Source: Neoceratodus forsteri
Lineage: Eukaryota; Chordata; Ceratodontiformes; Ceratodontidae
Direction: 5' to 3'
Assembly (NCBI GenBank): GCA_016271365.2
Contig: CM057451.1
Span: 372,207,501-372,271,500, forward strand
Length of the DNA: 64,000 nt
The notes under the pieces are model-generated. The model worked only from the letters and a program-made list of their open reading frames with translations. It was not told the DNA's origin and searched no databases. Position numbers and translations under genes: made by a program. This document shows, one piece after another, positions 43,550 through 53,704 of this stretch; positions within the stretch are counted from its first letter, which is position 1; each line of letters starts with the position of its first letter.

Positions 43550-43942
43550 GTTAAAATATTTGTCTAGCTTGGATTTAAATCCTAAAAATGTTGCCTGATT
43601 AACTATATCTGATGGTAGTTTATTTCATAAGATTATTACTCTAGGTAGGAAGAAATTATGCCTCAGATTAGTTCTCTGTATGTCACCCTGTAGTTGTTTA
43701 TTCTGCCCTCTCAAACAATGAGCAGTGCCTCTATAGATGATCTGTAAGTCATCGGATAGTTCAATACCCTTCAGTATTTTATGAAAAGTCAATAAATCGC
43801 CTCTCTCCCTCCTAAATTTTAAGGGCCAGAGCTTGAGATGGTTTAACCTATTTGGATAGTCAGTATGCTTAATATTGGATATTTGCCTGGTAAATCTCTG
43901 TGCATTTTCCAGTGTAGCCATGGGCTCCAAACCGGAGAACAA
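43550..43942 (-). pseudogene. Esterase-LINE ORF2, C-terminal part
   Basis: Frame 43942-43625 starts after the insertion with GLEPMATLENAQRFTRQI, then YPNRLNHLKLWPLKFRRERG, DLLTFHKILKGIE and NFFLPRVIIL. After a stop, NKLPSDIVNQATFLGFKSKL follows near 43620-43560. This is the standard C-terminal thumb of CR1/L2 ORF2. The upstream RT resumes at 49058. Confidence 0.85.
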
Positions 43943-44663
43943 TTTGTTTATTTATTTATTTACGAGATTTACCAGGAAGGCATACTGAGCAAGATGCTCG
44001 ATTCCAGATGCGACCTGGGGGCCTAGACCCAATACATGGCAAATAATAGAAACAAGTGCAAGTACAGAGATTGTAAAACAATAACATAGGATTTGTACAA
44101 ATATAATACAGTGCAACAGGTACTCCAGGTATGGTAGTACAGTAGTTTACATACAGATATGCACATAACAGGAATGATACTGTACATTTTTGTTTAAATT
44201 AGAGGGCTGAACTTGCCATTAGCAGGAGCAGCTGGAGGAGAAGTGTGCCTGGAAGACTGGAGCAAGACCAGGGTTGTGCATGTCTGATAGGAAGTGAGGA
44301 GGCGTTCCAGATCTGTGGGATTGAATTTAAAAGCTGACTGGCCTTTGGTGGTCCTTTACAAAGGGATATGTAGGAGTCTGGGGTCTGTGCCTCTTAGGGA
44401 GTACGCAGTGGGAGGGTGTTGGGATAGGTAGATTCAAGATGGGGGAGGGCAGGTCCAGAATTTAGTAGCAAACCTAAGCGCAATTTATTAATCTCGGTCA
44501 TGGAGATTGGTAGGGCTAGAGATTATATAAAGTACAATGAGTGCGTGGATTGTGGGTATTCGAGGATGAAGCGACAAAGGAGTGGAATAGAGTGTCTAGG
44601 CTAGCTAGGTGGATGCAGGGGCGATAGAGTAAACTATGTCGCCATAATCCAGTACTGGGAGTA

Positions 44664-45920
44664 TCATTTTGGACTATGGTGAGCCCTGCTTCCTTGGGAG
44701 ACAGATTTTATTTCGGAAGAGTGCCCCTGTTTGGGTAGCAGCCTCTTATGCAGTGAATCTATGTGAGAGGCAAAGTCGAGGTGTTGGTCGAGCCACACGC
44801 CTAGGTATCTAAAGCTGGAGCATTGCTCAAGTGGTGCTCCTTCCAGGGTAGTGAAAGGAGGGCACAGGGGTTGGCGGGAGAGTCTTTGTTGGGAGCCAAA
44901 CATAAGCGACACCGTTTTTTTATGGTTTAGAGATAGCTGGTTCTTCCTGAACCAGTGCTGGATGGCTGTGAAGTCCTCCTGTAGGAGAGGAGCTACGCTG
45001 CTTGTGGAGGGGCCGGATGTATACAGGACTGTATCATCTGCATACATTTGAATGGAAGAGTGGGAGCATGCAGCCGGGAGGCCATTAAGGAAAATGGAGA
45101 ATAGTATTGGACCTAGGACTGATCCCTGAGGGACCCCAGATTTGACTGATAGGGGGATTGATGTATGCGAGGCCAGTCTGACTGCTTGCATCCTTCCCGC
45201 AAGGTAGTCTCGGAACCAGTCGATAGATGAGTGAGCTAGACCTGCGTCCATAAGTTTTGAGATGAGAAGGGGATGTGAGACGGTATCGAAAGCTTTGGCT
45301 AGATCAATAAATATGGCTGAGGTGATGTGCCCTTTGTCGATACCTGTGAGGATGTCACCGGTGACACGTAGTAGGGAGGTGATGGTAGAATGGGATTTGC
45401 GGAAGCCAGATTGGAAGGCAGAAAAGAAGGAGGAGGCGTCAAGGAACTGGGAGAGTTGGGATAGGACCAGACGCTCCTGAAGTTTGGCCAGGATCGGGAG
45501 TAGGGAGATAGGTCTGTAGTTGCCTGGGGAGGAGGGGTCACCGCTTTTGGGAAGGGGTATGACAGTGGCCAGCTTCCAAGATGTTGGAACCTTGCCCAGA
45601 GAGAAGGAGAGGTTGAAGAGTGCGGCCAGTGGAGTGGCTATGGCAGGGGCAGACAAGAATAGCATCTTGGCGTCCAGGGACAAGGGGCATTTGCCTTTAT
45701 TGGGGTTCAACGTCCGTAGGAAGTGGAGGACTTCTGTGGGGGAAATTTGTTGGAACACGAAAGGTGGGATTGTGGGGTGGGTTCGAGGGGTATGGGTGCT
45801 GTTAGGGTGGACCGGGGCGTGAGTATTCTGGAGGGGGGGATAGAAGGGTGTTTGAGCAGCTGGAGAAATGGATGTTGAAGGCTTCCGCGACACAGCTGGG
45901 GTCGGAGATGAGAGTGCCAT
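44664..45920 (-). CDS. 2A-LINE reverse transcriptase domain (418-codon frame)
   Basis: A long open frame with the RT blocks in order: LRTLNPNKGKCPLSLDAKML, PTSWKLATVIPLPKSGDPSS, YRPISLLPILAKLQERLVLS, FQSGFRKSHSTITSL, FIDLAKAFDTVSHPLLISKL, SGVPQGSVLGPILFSIFLNG, MYADDTVLYTSG and FRYLGVWLDQHLDF. The catalytic YADD is intact. The frame differs from the linker frame upstream, and a shift near 44700 removes the normal C-terminus, which can be followed in other frames to about 44215 (VLDYGDIVYS). It is the longest undamaged RT in the window and suggests a fairly young copy. Confidence 0.88.
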   Translation of the reverse strand: MALSSPTPAVSRKPSTSISPAAQTPFYPPLQNTHAPVHPNSTHTPRTHPTIPPFVFQQISPTEVLHFLRTLNPNKGKCPLSLDAKMLFLSAPAIATPLAALFNLSFSLGKVPTSWKLATVIPLPKSGDPSSPGNYRPISLLPILAKLQERLVLSQLSQFLDASSFFSAFQSGFRKSHSTITSLLRVTGDILTGIDKGHITSAIFIDLAKAFDTVSHPLLISKLMDAGLAHSSIDWFRDYLAGRMQAVRLASHTSIPLSVKSGVPQGSVLGPILFSIFLNGLPAACSHSSIQMYADDTVLYTSGPSTSSVAPLLQEDFTAIQHWFRKNQLSLNHKKTVSLMFGSQQRLSRQPLCPPFTTLEGAPLEQCSSFRYLGVWLDQHLDFASHIDSLHKRLLPKQGHSSEIKSVSQGSRAHHSPK

Positions 45921-46320
45921 TTATTAGAAGTGAGGGGAGAGGTGGCTGGGTTGGGGGAGAGATCAGGGATTTGAGTGATTTCCAGAAGTCCGTAGGGTGG
46001 TTAGAATTCTTGCTGAAGGTAGCTAGGAAGTAGGACTTTTTTGCTTGGCGAATACTATTTGTGCAAGCATTTCGGAGGGCTCTATAGGTATGGAGGGAGG
46101 CCTGGGATCCCAGTTTCTTAAAAGCTTTCCAGGCTTTGTCTCTGGAATGACAATTTCTAATTATGTCGGCCGTGATCCAGGGGAGATGTGCTCCTCTGAC
46201 TCGTTTTGTGCGCAAAGGAGCGTGCTTGTCCCAAACTTTGAGGAATCTGATTTTAAAATCATTAAAGGCATCATCAATGGAGGATGCTTCGGTGATGCAG
46301 GACCAGTCTACCCTTCCCAA
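45802..46320 (-). pseudogene. 2A-LINE ORF, linker between endonuclease and RT
   Basis: 172-codon frame with FKIRFLKVWDKHAPLRTKRV, PWITADIIRNCHSRDKAWKA and ATFSKNSNHPTDFWKSLKSL, the conserved linker of CR1/L2-type LINEs. It is in a different frame from the endonuclease ORF that ends 23 bases upstream and from the RT frame that overlaps its end. Two single frameshifts therefore separate the three parts of one original ORF. Confidence 0.82.
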
Positions 46321-46343
46321 GTCCGCCAGGAGAGATGCTAAGT

Positions 46344-47456
46344 CTAGGGAGTTGTAAGACCTGGTGCGCAGTGTCTTGGGGGAGAGGGGCTGTGAACTTT
46401 CCTGATTAGGTAAACCATGTGGTGGTCGCTAATAGAGTCAGGAAGTAGTCCTACTTTAAGGATTCTATGTGGGTGCAAGGTGAGGGCCCAGACCAGTAGG
46501 GAATGATTGTTTGACTTATGGTTAAGTCTGGTAGGCTCCTTTATAAGTTGTGTGAGGTTTTGGGCCTTTATTTTTGACTTCAGGAGAGCTTTTTCAGCTC
46601 TGAGCCAGTTGGCATTATAATCCCCTGTGGCATAGAGTTCACCTCCTTTGGCTAGGGACTGGAGCGAGGTTAGATGGGAGAGGATATCCTCATTGGGTGT
46701 GCATGGAGGGCAGTATGTGCTTGCCACATAGATAGGTGAGGTGTAAGGAAGTGAGATTTTGACTAGTGAGGCATCTATTTTTGCGGGTAGTGAGGGGATC
46801 ACCACAGTGGTGAATTGGCGTCGGTTTGATATATATATGGCCGTGCCACCACCTTTCTTTTTCCCACGCCTGTCATGTCTAATTATTGTGTAACCAGGGA
46901 TGGAGACTTCGGCATCTGAATGATGTGGTTTTAGCCAAGTTTCTGAAATGGTCAGTATATCAGGGTGTAAAGTTAACACTGTTGGCTGTAGCAGCGAGAT
47001 TTTGGATAGCACGCCATGGGTATTTAGGTGGAGTATGTGAGGCCTTTGGGGAGAGTGAACGGGTGGGGAGTTGGCTAGTTTTGGGCCTGGGTTGGCCTCT
47101 ATATCCCCTGATAGGAGCAGGAGGAGAGCGCAGAGATGCATTATTTTGGACCTGAAATAGGTTTTGCCTGCCTTGGTGCTGCAGCCAGGATATATAGCTG
47201 CTGGTTGACAGAGGGTTGTGGATTTTAGGATTGAGAGGCCTGGGTGAAAGGAGGATGGCAGGATTGCAGCATATATAATGCCGTAGTGGGCAAGAGCCAA
47301 TTGCAGTACTGGCGCGTGGGGGGAATTACCAGGGTGTGCCTGAGGGGTGCACCAAGGGGGTAGGGTTGGTGGGGGTTCCGTTGTTGGGGGGGTTGTGGGT
47401 GGTAGGAAGGTGTGTGTATACATAGAGAGGTAGAGTAACACTGTGAGAAATATCAT
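46344..47456 (-). CDS. 2A-LINE N-terminus with 2A peptide and APE endonuclease (370 codons)
   Basis: The frame opens with a hydrophobic start (MIFLTVLLYLSMYTHTFLPP) and a Pro/Thr-rich stretch. At residues 106-125 comes MHLCALLLLLSGDIEANPGP, containing a perfect 2A motif (DxExNPGP). An APE-type endonuclease follows: HLNTHG, SETWLKPHHSD, GGGTAIYIS, YATGDYNANW and SISDHHMVYL. 2A sequences make the ribosome skip one peptide bond, here between Gly124 and Pro125, releasing the leader from the downstream enzyme. The leader of about 124 residues with hydrophobic segments may be a signal or targeting peptide. The alternative start is Met106. The frame is undamaged. Confidence 0.85.
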   Translation of the reverse strand: MIFLTVLLYLSMYTHTFLPPTTPPTTEPPPTLPPWCTPQAHPGNSPHAPVLQLALAHYGIIYAAILPSSFHPGLSILKSTTLCQPAAIYPGCSTKAGKTYFRSKIMHLCALLLLLSGDIEANPGPKLANSPPVHSPQRPHILHLNTHGVLSKISLLQPTVLTLHPDILTISETWLKPHHSDAEVSIPGYTIIRHDRRGKKKGGGTAIYISNRRQFTTVVIPSLPAKIDASLVKISLPYTSPIYVASTYCPPCTPNEDILSHLTSLQSLAKGGELYATGDYNANWLRAEKALLKSKIKAQNLTQLIKEPTRLNHKSNNHSLLVWALTLHPHRILKVGLLPDSISDHHMVYLIRKVHSPSPPRHCAPGLTTP

Positions 47457-47625
47457 GCTTAGGCAGGTATATGGAGATTGTAGCTAAAGAAATGGCAGGC
47501 GACCTCTAGTGGAGGTAGCTGATAAGCTGCAAATGGAAAAGTGGGCTGATTGAATAAAACCTATCATGTGACTACACCAGCCACAGCCTATAAATTGAGG
47601 AGCCGACCAAGGGTGGTGGTGGAGG

Positions 47626-48500
47626 TGGCGGGGTAGAATCAGCACAGAGACAAAGCAGACAGCTGTTTGTTTCACGAGTCTTAAAAGTTTAAAATTGGCG
47701 CCTGAAATCGCGCCCTTGCTTGCGACTCCCGTACCTGACAAATTCGGGGGGGGTCCGCGGTGAGGCGAGTGCAGGGGAGGGCTGGTGATGTTTCCTGGAG
47801 CCCTCTCAACCCCAAAAGCCGCTTCTGTGGAGGAAAGAGAGTGAATTTAAAGGCAAACTGTGGAAGGAGATTAATTACAACAGCTAAATTGGTAAGTGGA
47901 CAGCAGTAGGAGGATTGCTACTGTGGATGGCTGAGACCATGCAGGGAATTGGGCTGCTAGTTCGAGTTTCATTTTGTTTGCAAGTGGGGGCTGGGACCAC
48001 GCGGTTAATGGCCACTGTTGAAATCAGGACTAGCGAGGTCTAGCAGAAAACGGAGTCAGGCAGCCTCGCTGCAACTGCATGGGGTAGACCATATAGCACG
48101 CAGCTTACAACAGTGCTGCACAGGCTCTTTATCACTGAAATTACAGCGCAGACTGAGAGCACAAATTAACGTCTTGGGAGCCCTGTGCATTGGGATAGCT
48201 ATATAGCCCCCGTAGTCTTTTTAGCACACTGTGAGGGAGAGAATCTGGTCTTAAAGCTCCGCACAGTACATTGCTTTTTGTAGGGGAGTAAAATAAATCC
48301 TTAAGGTAACAGAGGCAAGATAGCAGGGTGGAACAGGCTAAACAACAAATGCAAAAACTATCAGCACTCCTGCGATGACATAAATTAAGAAAGAATCAGC
48401 ACAGAGACAGAGCAGACAGCTGTTTGTTTCACGAGTCTTAAAAGTTTAAAATTGGCGCCTGAAATCGCGCCCTTGCTTCGACTCCCGTACCTGGACGACC
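47626..48500 (-). repeat. Duplicated 5' segment A of the 2A-LINE
   Basis: About 110 bases at 47630-47740 and 48390-48500 are nearly identical (AATCAGCACAGAGACA, CAGCTGTTTGTTTCACGAGT, TTGGCGCCTGAAATCGCGCC). Each is followed on the high-coordinate side by a monomer of the array below. This gives a higher-order repeat with a period of about 0.77 kb. On the minus strand these lie upstream of the ORF, where promoter monomers are found in some L1 families. Confidence 0.82.
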
Positions 48501-48519
48501 AACGGGTCAGGGCGTAGTG

Positions 48520-49057
48520 CAGGAGAGGGCTGGTGATGTTTCCTGGAGCCCTCGACCCTCAAAAGCCGCTTCTGACGAATCTCGGGGGTCCGCGTCAGGC
48601 GAGTGCAGGAGAGGGCTGGTGATGTTTCCTGGAGCCCTCTCGAGCCCCCAAAGCCACTTCTGACAAATTAGAGGGTCCGCTGTCAAGGGAGGCTGGTAAT
48701 GTTTCCTGGAGCCTCTCGACCCAAAGCCCTTCCCTGGCAGGTCGGGTTGGGGGTCCATGAGTCGAGGCGAGTGCAGGGAGGGCTGGTGGTGTTTCCTGGA
48801 GCCCTCTCAACCCTAAAAGCCGCTTCTGACTAATCTGGGGGTCAGGCGAGTGCAGGGAGGGCTGGTGATGTTTCCTGGAGCCCTCTCGACCCCAAAAGCT
48901 GCTTCTACGAATCGGGGGCCAGCGGTCAGGCGAGGGCTGGTGATGTTTCCTGGAGCCCTCTCGACCCCAAAAGCCGCTTCTGAAGAATTCCGGGGGTCCA
49001 TGCTCAGGCGAGTGCAGGGAGGGCTGGTGATGTTTCCTGGAGCCCTCTCGACCCCAA
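48520..49057 (-). repeat. Tandem monomer array, about 7 copies of about 80 bp
   Basis: The conserved core CTGGTGATGTTTCCTGGAGC starts near 48530, 48617, 48696, 48786, 48860, 48938 and 49022 on plus, spaced about 74-90 bases. The variable part carries CGGGGGTCC and AGGCGAGTGCAGGGAGG. An eighth copy lies alone near 47783. The last copy is cut at 49057 where host LINE sequence begins. Minus-strand frames across it (reading GREGSRKHHQPS-like repeats) are translations of the repeat, not a protein. Confidence 0.88.
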
Positions 49058-50100
49058 TAATAGTTGAAATGTGAACACAACTATGTTTTCTATAGTGGCA
49101 ACATAATAGCTTCAGATTTATTCGTAAAAGATCTTCTGACACAGGTTGTTAGGTGGTTTAATTTTTTACTAAATGTCTACAGCGTGTATCATTTTTCATG
49201 GCACTAGTAATCAATATCCCAAGATCTTTGATTTTGTTAGATGTCTGTAGTCTGTAATTATGGATTCTGTATTCTTGTTTTAAATTAGTCTTGCCACAGC
49301 GCATGATGACACACTTAAGACTGAATCGCATACCATCCTGATCAGCCCGTTGCACAATTTCTTAAATGTCATTAATCATGGTCTGTTTGCCTATCTCAGT
49401 GTGTACTGATCCCCCCCCAATTTAAGATCATCAGCACATTTTTGTAGGATATTGCCACTGAACACTTGAAGATCATATATGTACAGACTGAAAAGCAAGG
49501 GCCCTGGAATGGATCCCTGAAGGACTCCAGTGTTCACTCTACCTTCATGGGAGAAATGACCGTTTATTCATACTGTTTTACCCTATTGCTGAGCCACGAT
49601 GATACCCACCAGACTACAGATGGTTCAATTTTAATTTTACTGAGCTTCTCAATCAGATCCGCATGTGGCAGAGTATCAAAAGCTTTTCAGAAATCAAAAA
49701 AGATTATATCCACAGGTTCATTCTTGTCCAGGAGCCTTGTGACTTTACTACAAAAGTTTAATAAACTGGTGCTACAGCTTCTTCCTGTGAAGCCATGCCG
49801 TGTTTTATCAAGTAGTCCCTTATCTCTTAGATGTTCTAAGATGGCATCTTTTAGTATATTTTCAATGATTTTGCAAATTAAAGATGTGAGGCGAATTGGT
49901 CTGTAATTAGATACAGCATTCTTACTGTCCTTTTTGTTTATGGGAACAATGACGGCTTTCTTCCAATCTGCTGGGACTCTACCTTTGTCGACTGTCTTGT
50001 TATCTACAATTGATACTGAAGTAGATAACAAAGCAGCCAATTTTTTAAGTAGACGTGGGTGTAGGTCATCAGGTCCTGGAGATTTATTGGGGGTCCAACT
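49058..50100 (-). pseudogene. Esterase-LINE ORF2, reverse transcriptase
   Basis: Frame 50040-49687 has VPADWKKAVIVPINKKDSKN, YRPIRLTSLICKIIENILKD, RHGFTGRSCSTSLLNF and VDIIFFDF. Broken frames follow with CADDLKLGG near 49430 (polymerase box CADD). The frame 49355-49158 carries NKIKDLGILITSAMKN, and another near 49100-49060 carries RSFTNKSEAIMLPL and CSHFNYY. Reading then breaks into the monomer array and resumes at 43942. Confidence 0.82.
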
Positions 50101-50509
50101 TACTTAACCTCTCTTTGATGATTTATGATTTACAAATGTCTGTATTGGTGGCCTCTATATGGTCCTGCCTATTCTGGGTGGTGATATTAGTGTCATTTTT
50201 GGTAAACACTGAGCAAAAATAATTAAAAATGATGGCCATTTCCTCAGGATTACTGTGGGTTTAATCAACTACGTGCAGGGGTCATATAACTCCTGATGTT
50301 CCCCTTATACTATTAATATAAGAATAGAAGCCCTTCATATTATTCTTAGTGTGTGTAAGCATAAATTCAATTACGTGTGATTTTTTTCTATAGTTAATTT
50401 TAATAATTTCAATATCGACTTGTATTTGCTAATGTTATGTGCAGAGGGTGATTTTTTTCATGGTAGCACATAGACATTTCTTTATTTACAAGTCTCTGGA
50501 TTTTCCTAT

Positions 50510-51370
50510 TCAACCATAAAGGTTTCTTTCCTCTGTTAGACTTTTTTTCACAGAAACATATTTGTTCTCCAGACTATTAATAGTTCTAGTGAATAGTGAC
50601 CAAGTATTATTGGCATCGAGCTGTGAAAGCTTACTAGGGAGGTCCATGCTTTCCAAATGTTGCCTAATGGAGTTCCAATCAGCCTTACTATAATTCTTGA
50701 AGGTTGATACACCCTTAGTAAACTGTTTCTTCTTACTTATTTCAAAAGTCACAATGTTATGGTCACTGTTAGATAGGGGCGCTTCGACTCTTACTAATAT
50801 ACCCAACAATATAAAAAATGTAAGCAATATATCCAAAATGTTGTTTCCTCCAGTTGGATCATGTGTCATTTAATATAAATCAGCATTGTCTAGTAGGTCG
50901 AGGATCTCTTGTTCCTGTGGAGTGCTAGCTCTTGAAAAATCTCCGTTAATACTCGGAAAGTTCAGATCATCCACTAGAATGACATCCCCGTTTCTAGCAA
51001 TAGATAAAATCTGAGCAATAATTTTGTTAGTATGTTTGATTTTGGTATGAGGGGGTCTGTATAATACCCCCATATGTATATTTTTACTTACTGCCCCTGT
51101 AATTTTTAACCATACAGATTCAGTTTCCTTTTCATCAGTTTCAAGTGGTGGTATTTTGGAGCAGTCCAAGTCATTTTTTATATAAATGGCTACTCCTCCA
51201 ACCCTGTGCTTCATTCTGAGTTTATTAAAAAGTTGGTATCCTGTTAACTCTACATTCCATTTACTGTCTTTGTCCCACCAGGTTTCAGTAATACAAATGA
51301 CATCCTTATCGGATGTGCATAATAGAGCTTTCAGGAATAAAGGATCATTTGAAGAGGATTACAACTAAGA
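50510..51370 (-). pseudogene. Esterase-LINE ORF2, APE endonuclease and linker start
   Basis: Minus reading: LFLKALLCTSDKDVICITET with the catalytic Glu, then GGVAIYIKNDL, GVLYRPPHTK, VILVDDLNFPSI, and LSNSDHNIVTFEISKKKQF (50869-50510). All triad blocks of the CR1-type endonuclease are readable, with one frame change near 50870. The N-terminal strand of the same domain is at 53593-53700, across a CR1. Confidence 0.85.
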
Positions 51371-53592
51371 CGGACATTGAAGGGAGACGGGAAGTGATAA
51401 AGCAGGGACTGTAGGAAGCAGTTAGGAGCTGTGCAAAGGTAAAGCGAAAGGGAGAAGACGTCACGTAAGCCATGCTGGTGGTCCAGGGAGGTTCAGGAGG
51501 CGGTCAGGGAAAAGAAGGCTGCCTACAGAGATTACAAAAACACGAGAGGAGAAAGGAAAAAGGAAGCTTACCGTATTGCAGCCAGACAAGCCACCCAGAT
51601 GGTAAGGGAGGCCAAGTCCAGTAAGGAGCAGCAGCTGGCACAGGGGATACGGGGAAGGGAAAAGGGGTTCTTTAGGTATATTGGGGAGTGGAGAAAGACC
51701 AAAGGCCAGACCGGTAGATTAAAAACAGAAGGAGGGTGGGCGGAGGAGGCAAGGGACCAGGCAGAGGTCCTAAATGACTACTTTGCCTCCGTGTTTACTA
51801 GGGAGGGGGGATGGGAAACTGACAAAGCGGGATCAGTTAGAGTTAGAAGAAACAGGGGGTGGGAACGGCAGAGCAACAGACAAGAAAAAGCTGGGAGGGA
51901 TGGATACCCCAGGGGTTTCTCATCAGGATGAATCGGCCAGTAGGGGGGAAGGGACAGACGATGAAATCCCCACTGAATGGGTGTGGAAGGCCCTAAAAAA
52001 AGGAAAAAAAATCCTTGGGGTCGGACGGCATACATCCGAGAGTTCTATGGGAATTGGTGGATGTACTAGCTGCACCCCTGGGAGAGCTCTACAACTGGTC
52101 ACTTGAGACAGGGATAGTGCCTAAGGATTGGACAGAGGCAAATGTGGTGCCAATCCATAAAGGGGGGGTCGAGGGAAGTGACCGGTAACTATAGAGCTGT
52201 CAGTCTGATGTCAGTGGTGGGTAAAATAATGGAGAGTATACTGAAGGAACATTTAGGGGGGATCTTGGAGGAGATAGGATGTCAGGATAGTCGCCAACAT
52301 GGGTTTGTGCCGGGTAGATCGTGTCAAACTAACCTTGTGCAGTTCTATGAATGGGTATCATCAGAACTGGAAAGGGGAAAGCCGGTGGATGTGCAATTCT
52401 TAGACTTCAGCAAGGCGTTTGACTCGTTCCCTCAAAAAGGCCTTTTGGAGAAACTGAGGGGGATGGGAGTCGGCCCACTGATGGTCAGACGGATAGGAAA
52501 CTGGCCGGCTGAGTGCACCCACAGGGTACAGGTCGGTGGGTAGATCTCAACCCCTAGAGGGGTCATGAGTGGGGTACTACACGGCTTGGTCCTGGGGCCG
52601 ATCTTGTTTAATGCATATATCTCAGATATCAGGGAGGGTATAGGGTGTGAAATGAGTCTCTTCGCTGACGACGCCAAGCTGGGAGCAGTGGTTGAGGAGG
52701 AGGATAGCCCTGCAAGGGGACCTGGAGACCCTGGATAGGTGGTCTCGCAGCTGGAAATTAAATTTTAACTCTTCAAAATGCAAGGTGTTACACCTTGGGA
52801 GGGGGAACCCCAAACACGAGTATACCCTAGGTGGGGAGGTGTTGGAGGCCACGTTAGGAGAAAAAGACCTAGGTGTCCTGGTGGATGCAAGTATGAATAA
52901 CTCTGAGCAGTGCAAGAGGGTGGCAGTCAAGGCAAACAGGGTGTTGGGTTGCATCGCAAGGGAGATCACCTCAAGGAGTAGGGAAGTGATTCTGCCTCTG
53001 TACAATGGTCTGGTTAGACCACACCTTTTATTGTGTGCACTTCTGGAGACGGCACCTGAGGAGGGACATATAGCTCCTGGAAAGGGTCCAGAGGAGGGCA
53101 ATCAATTGGATATGGGGGCTGGGGGATTTGACGTATGAGGAGAGACTGAAGGAGCTCGGCCTGTTTTCACTGGAGGAGAAGAGGGACATGATTGAGGTCT
53201 TCAAGTACCTCAAGGGGAAAAATAGGGTAAACAAGGAGGGGAATTTTAGATTAAAGGAGGGGGTATCACCAAAGGGCATGATTTGAAGTTGGAAGGAGGA
53301 AGGATGAGGGGGGAAATGAGGAGGAGGTATTTCACTAAGAGGGTAGTAGAACCTTGGAATGCGCTCCCTGGCGAGCTGGTTCTAGTTTCTACGGTGGATG
53401 ATTCAAGAGAAGGTGGGACAGGTACAGAATGGGGATGAAGCTGGGTTAAGGCCTGGCCCAGTGGGGCCGGGATGGACTTCAGAAGAAACAGAAATGCTAT
53501 GGGGAAGGGAGGCCTCGGTAGCCACCTGGGGGCCCTGAGGCACGAGCAGACTCGACAGACCATAAGACCTATTCTGCTGGCAATTAGTATGT
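51371..53592 (+). mobile_element. CR1-type LINE (second subfamily) inserted in the esterase-LINE
   Basis: Plus order: linker (near 51480-51730, VREKKAAYRDYKN-like), RT N-part (GNYRAVSLMSVVGKIMESIL, HGFVPGRSCQTNLVQFY, VQFLDFSKAFDSF; 52142-52543), a broken SGV..G..LGPILFN block, LFADDAKLGA near 52665, then SRSWKLNFNSSKCKVLHLGR (52692-53138). The end near 53590 (GACCATAAGACCTATTCTGC) resembles the copy at 11815 and differs from the copies at 27836 and 53705. 5' truncated; frameshifted. Confidence 0.88.
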
Positions 53593-53704
53593 TAGTTCAG
53601 CCATCTTACTCACATTCAAACTACGGGCGTTTAGTGACATTATTGCGATGATATTCTTACTGGGTTTTTGCTTAATGCTTGACATTCCTGTTTCTGGGAA
53701 CAAG
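53593..53704 (-). pseudogene. Esterase-LINE ORF2, start of endonuclease
   Basis: Minus reading: FPETGMSSIKQKPSKNIIAI, then MSLNARSLNVSKMAEL. The LNARSL...K..EL block is the first strand of the CR1 endonuclease. A CR1 interrupts on each side, so only about 37 codons lie here. ORF2's initiator is probably the Met near 55985 (MKGRE). Confidence 0.72.

Larger units (their letters stand above)
43943..49057 (-). mobile_element. 2A-bearing LINE with tandem-monomer 5' region
   Basis: Minus order: monomer array (49057-48520), shared segment A (48500-48390), spacer, a further monomer (47820-47770), segment A again (47740-47626), ORF (47456 to about 44215) and a 3' UTR ending AATAAATAAATAAACAAA near 43945. 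The element looks close to full length. It inserted into the RT of the esterase-LINE exactly where its reading breaks. The RT (YLGVWLD, KAFDTVSHPLL) resembles the L2/Rex1/Crack group within CR1-like LINEs. Confidence 0.82.

Noticed and set aside
48520..49057. Possible CRISPR or satellite array
   Set aside because: The repeat unit of about 80 bp has no constant repeat/unique spacer alternation, and the genome is eukaryotic. It is best explained as the 5' monomers of a LINE.
48595..49142. Minus-strand frames with repeated GREGSRKHHQPS / ERAPGNITSP units
   Set aside because: They are two frames of the same 80-base monomer array, upstream of the true 2A-LINE ORF. There is no sign of protein selection.
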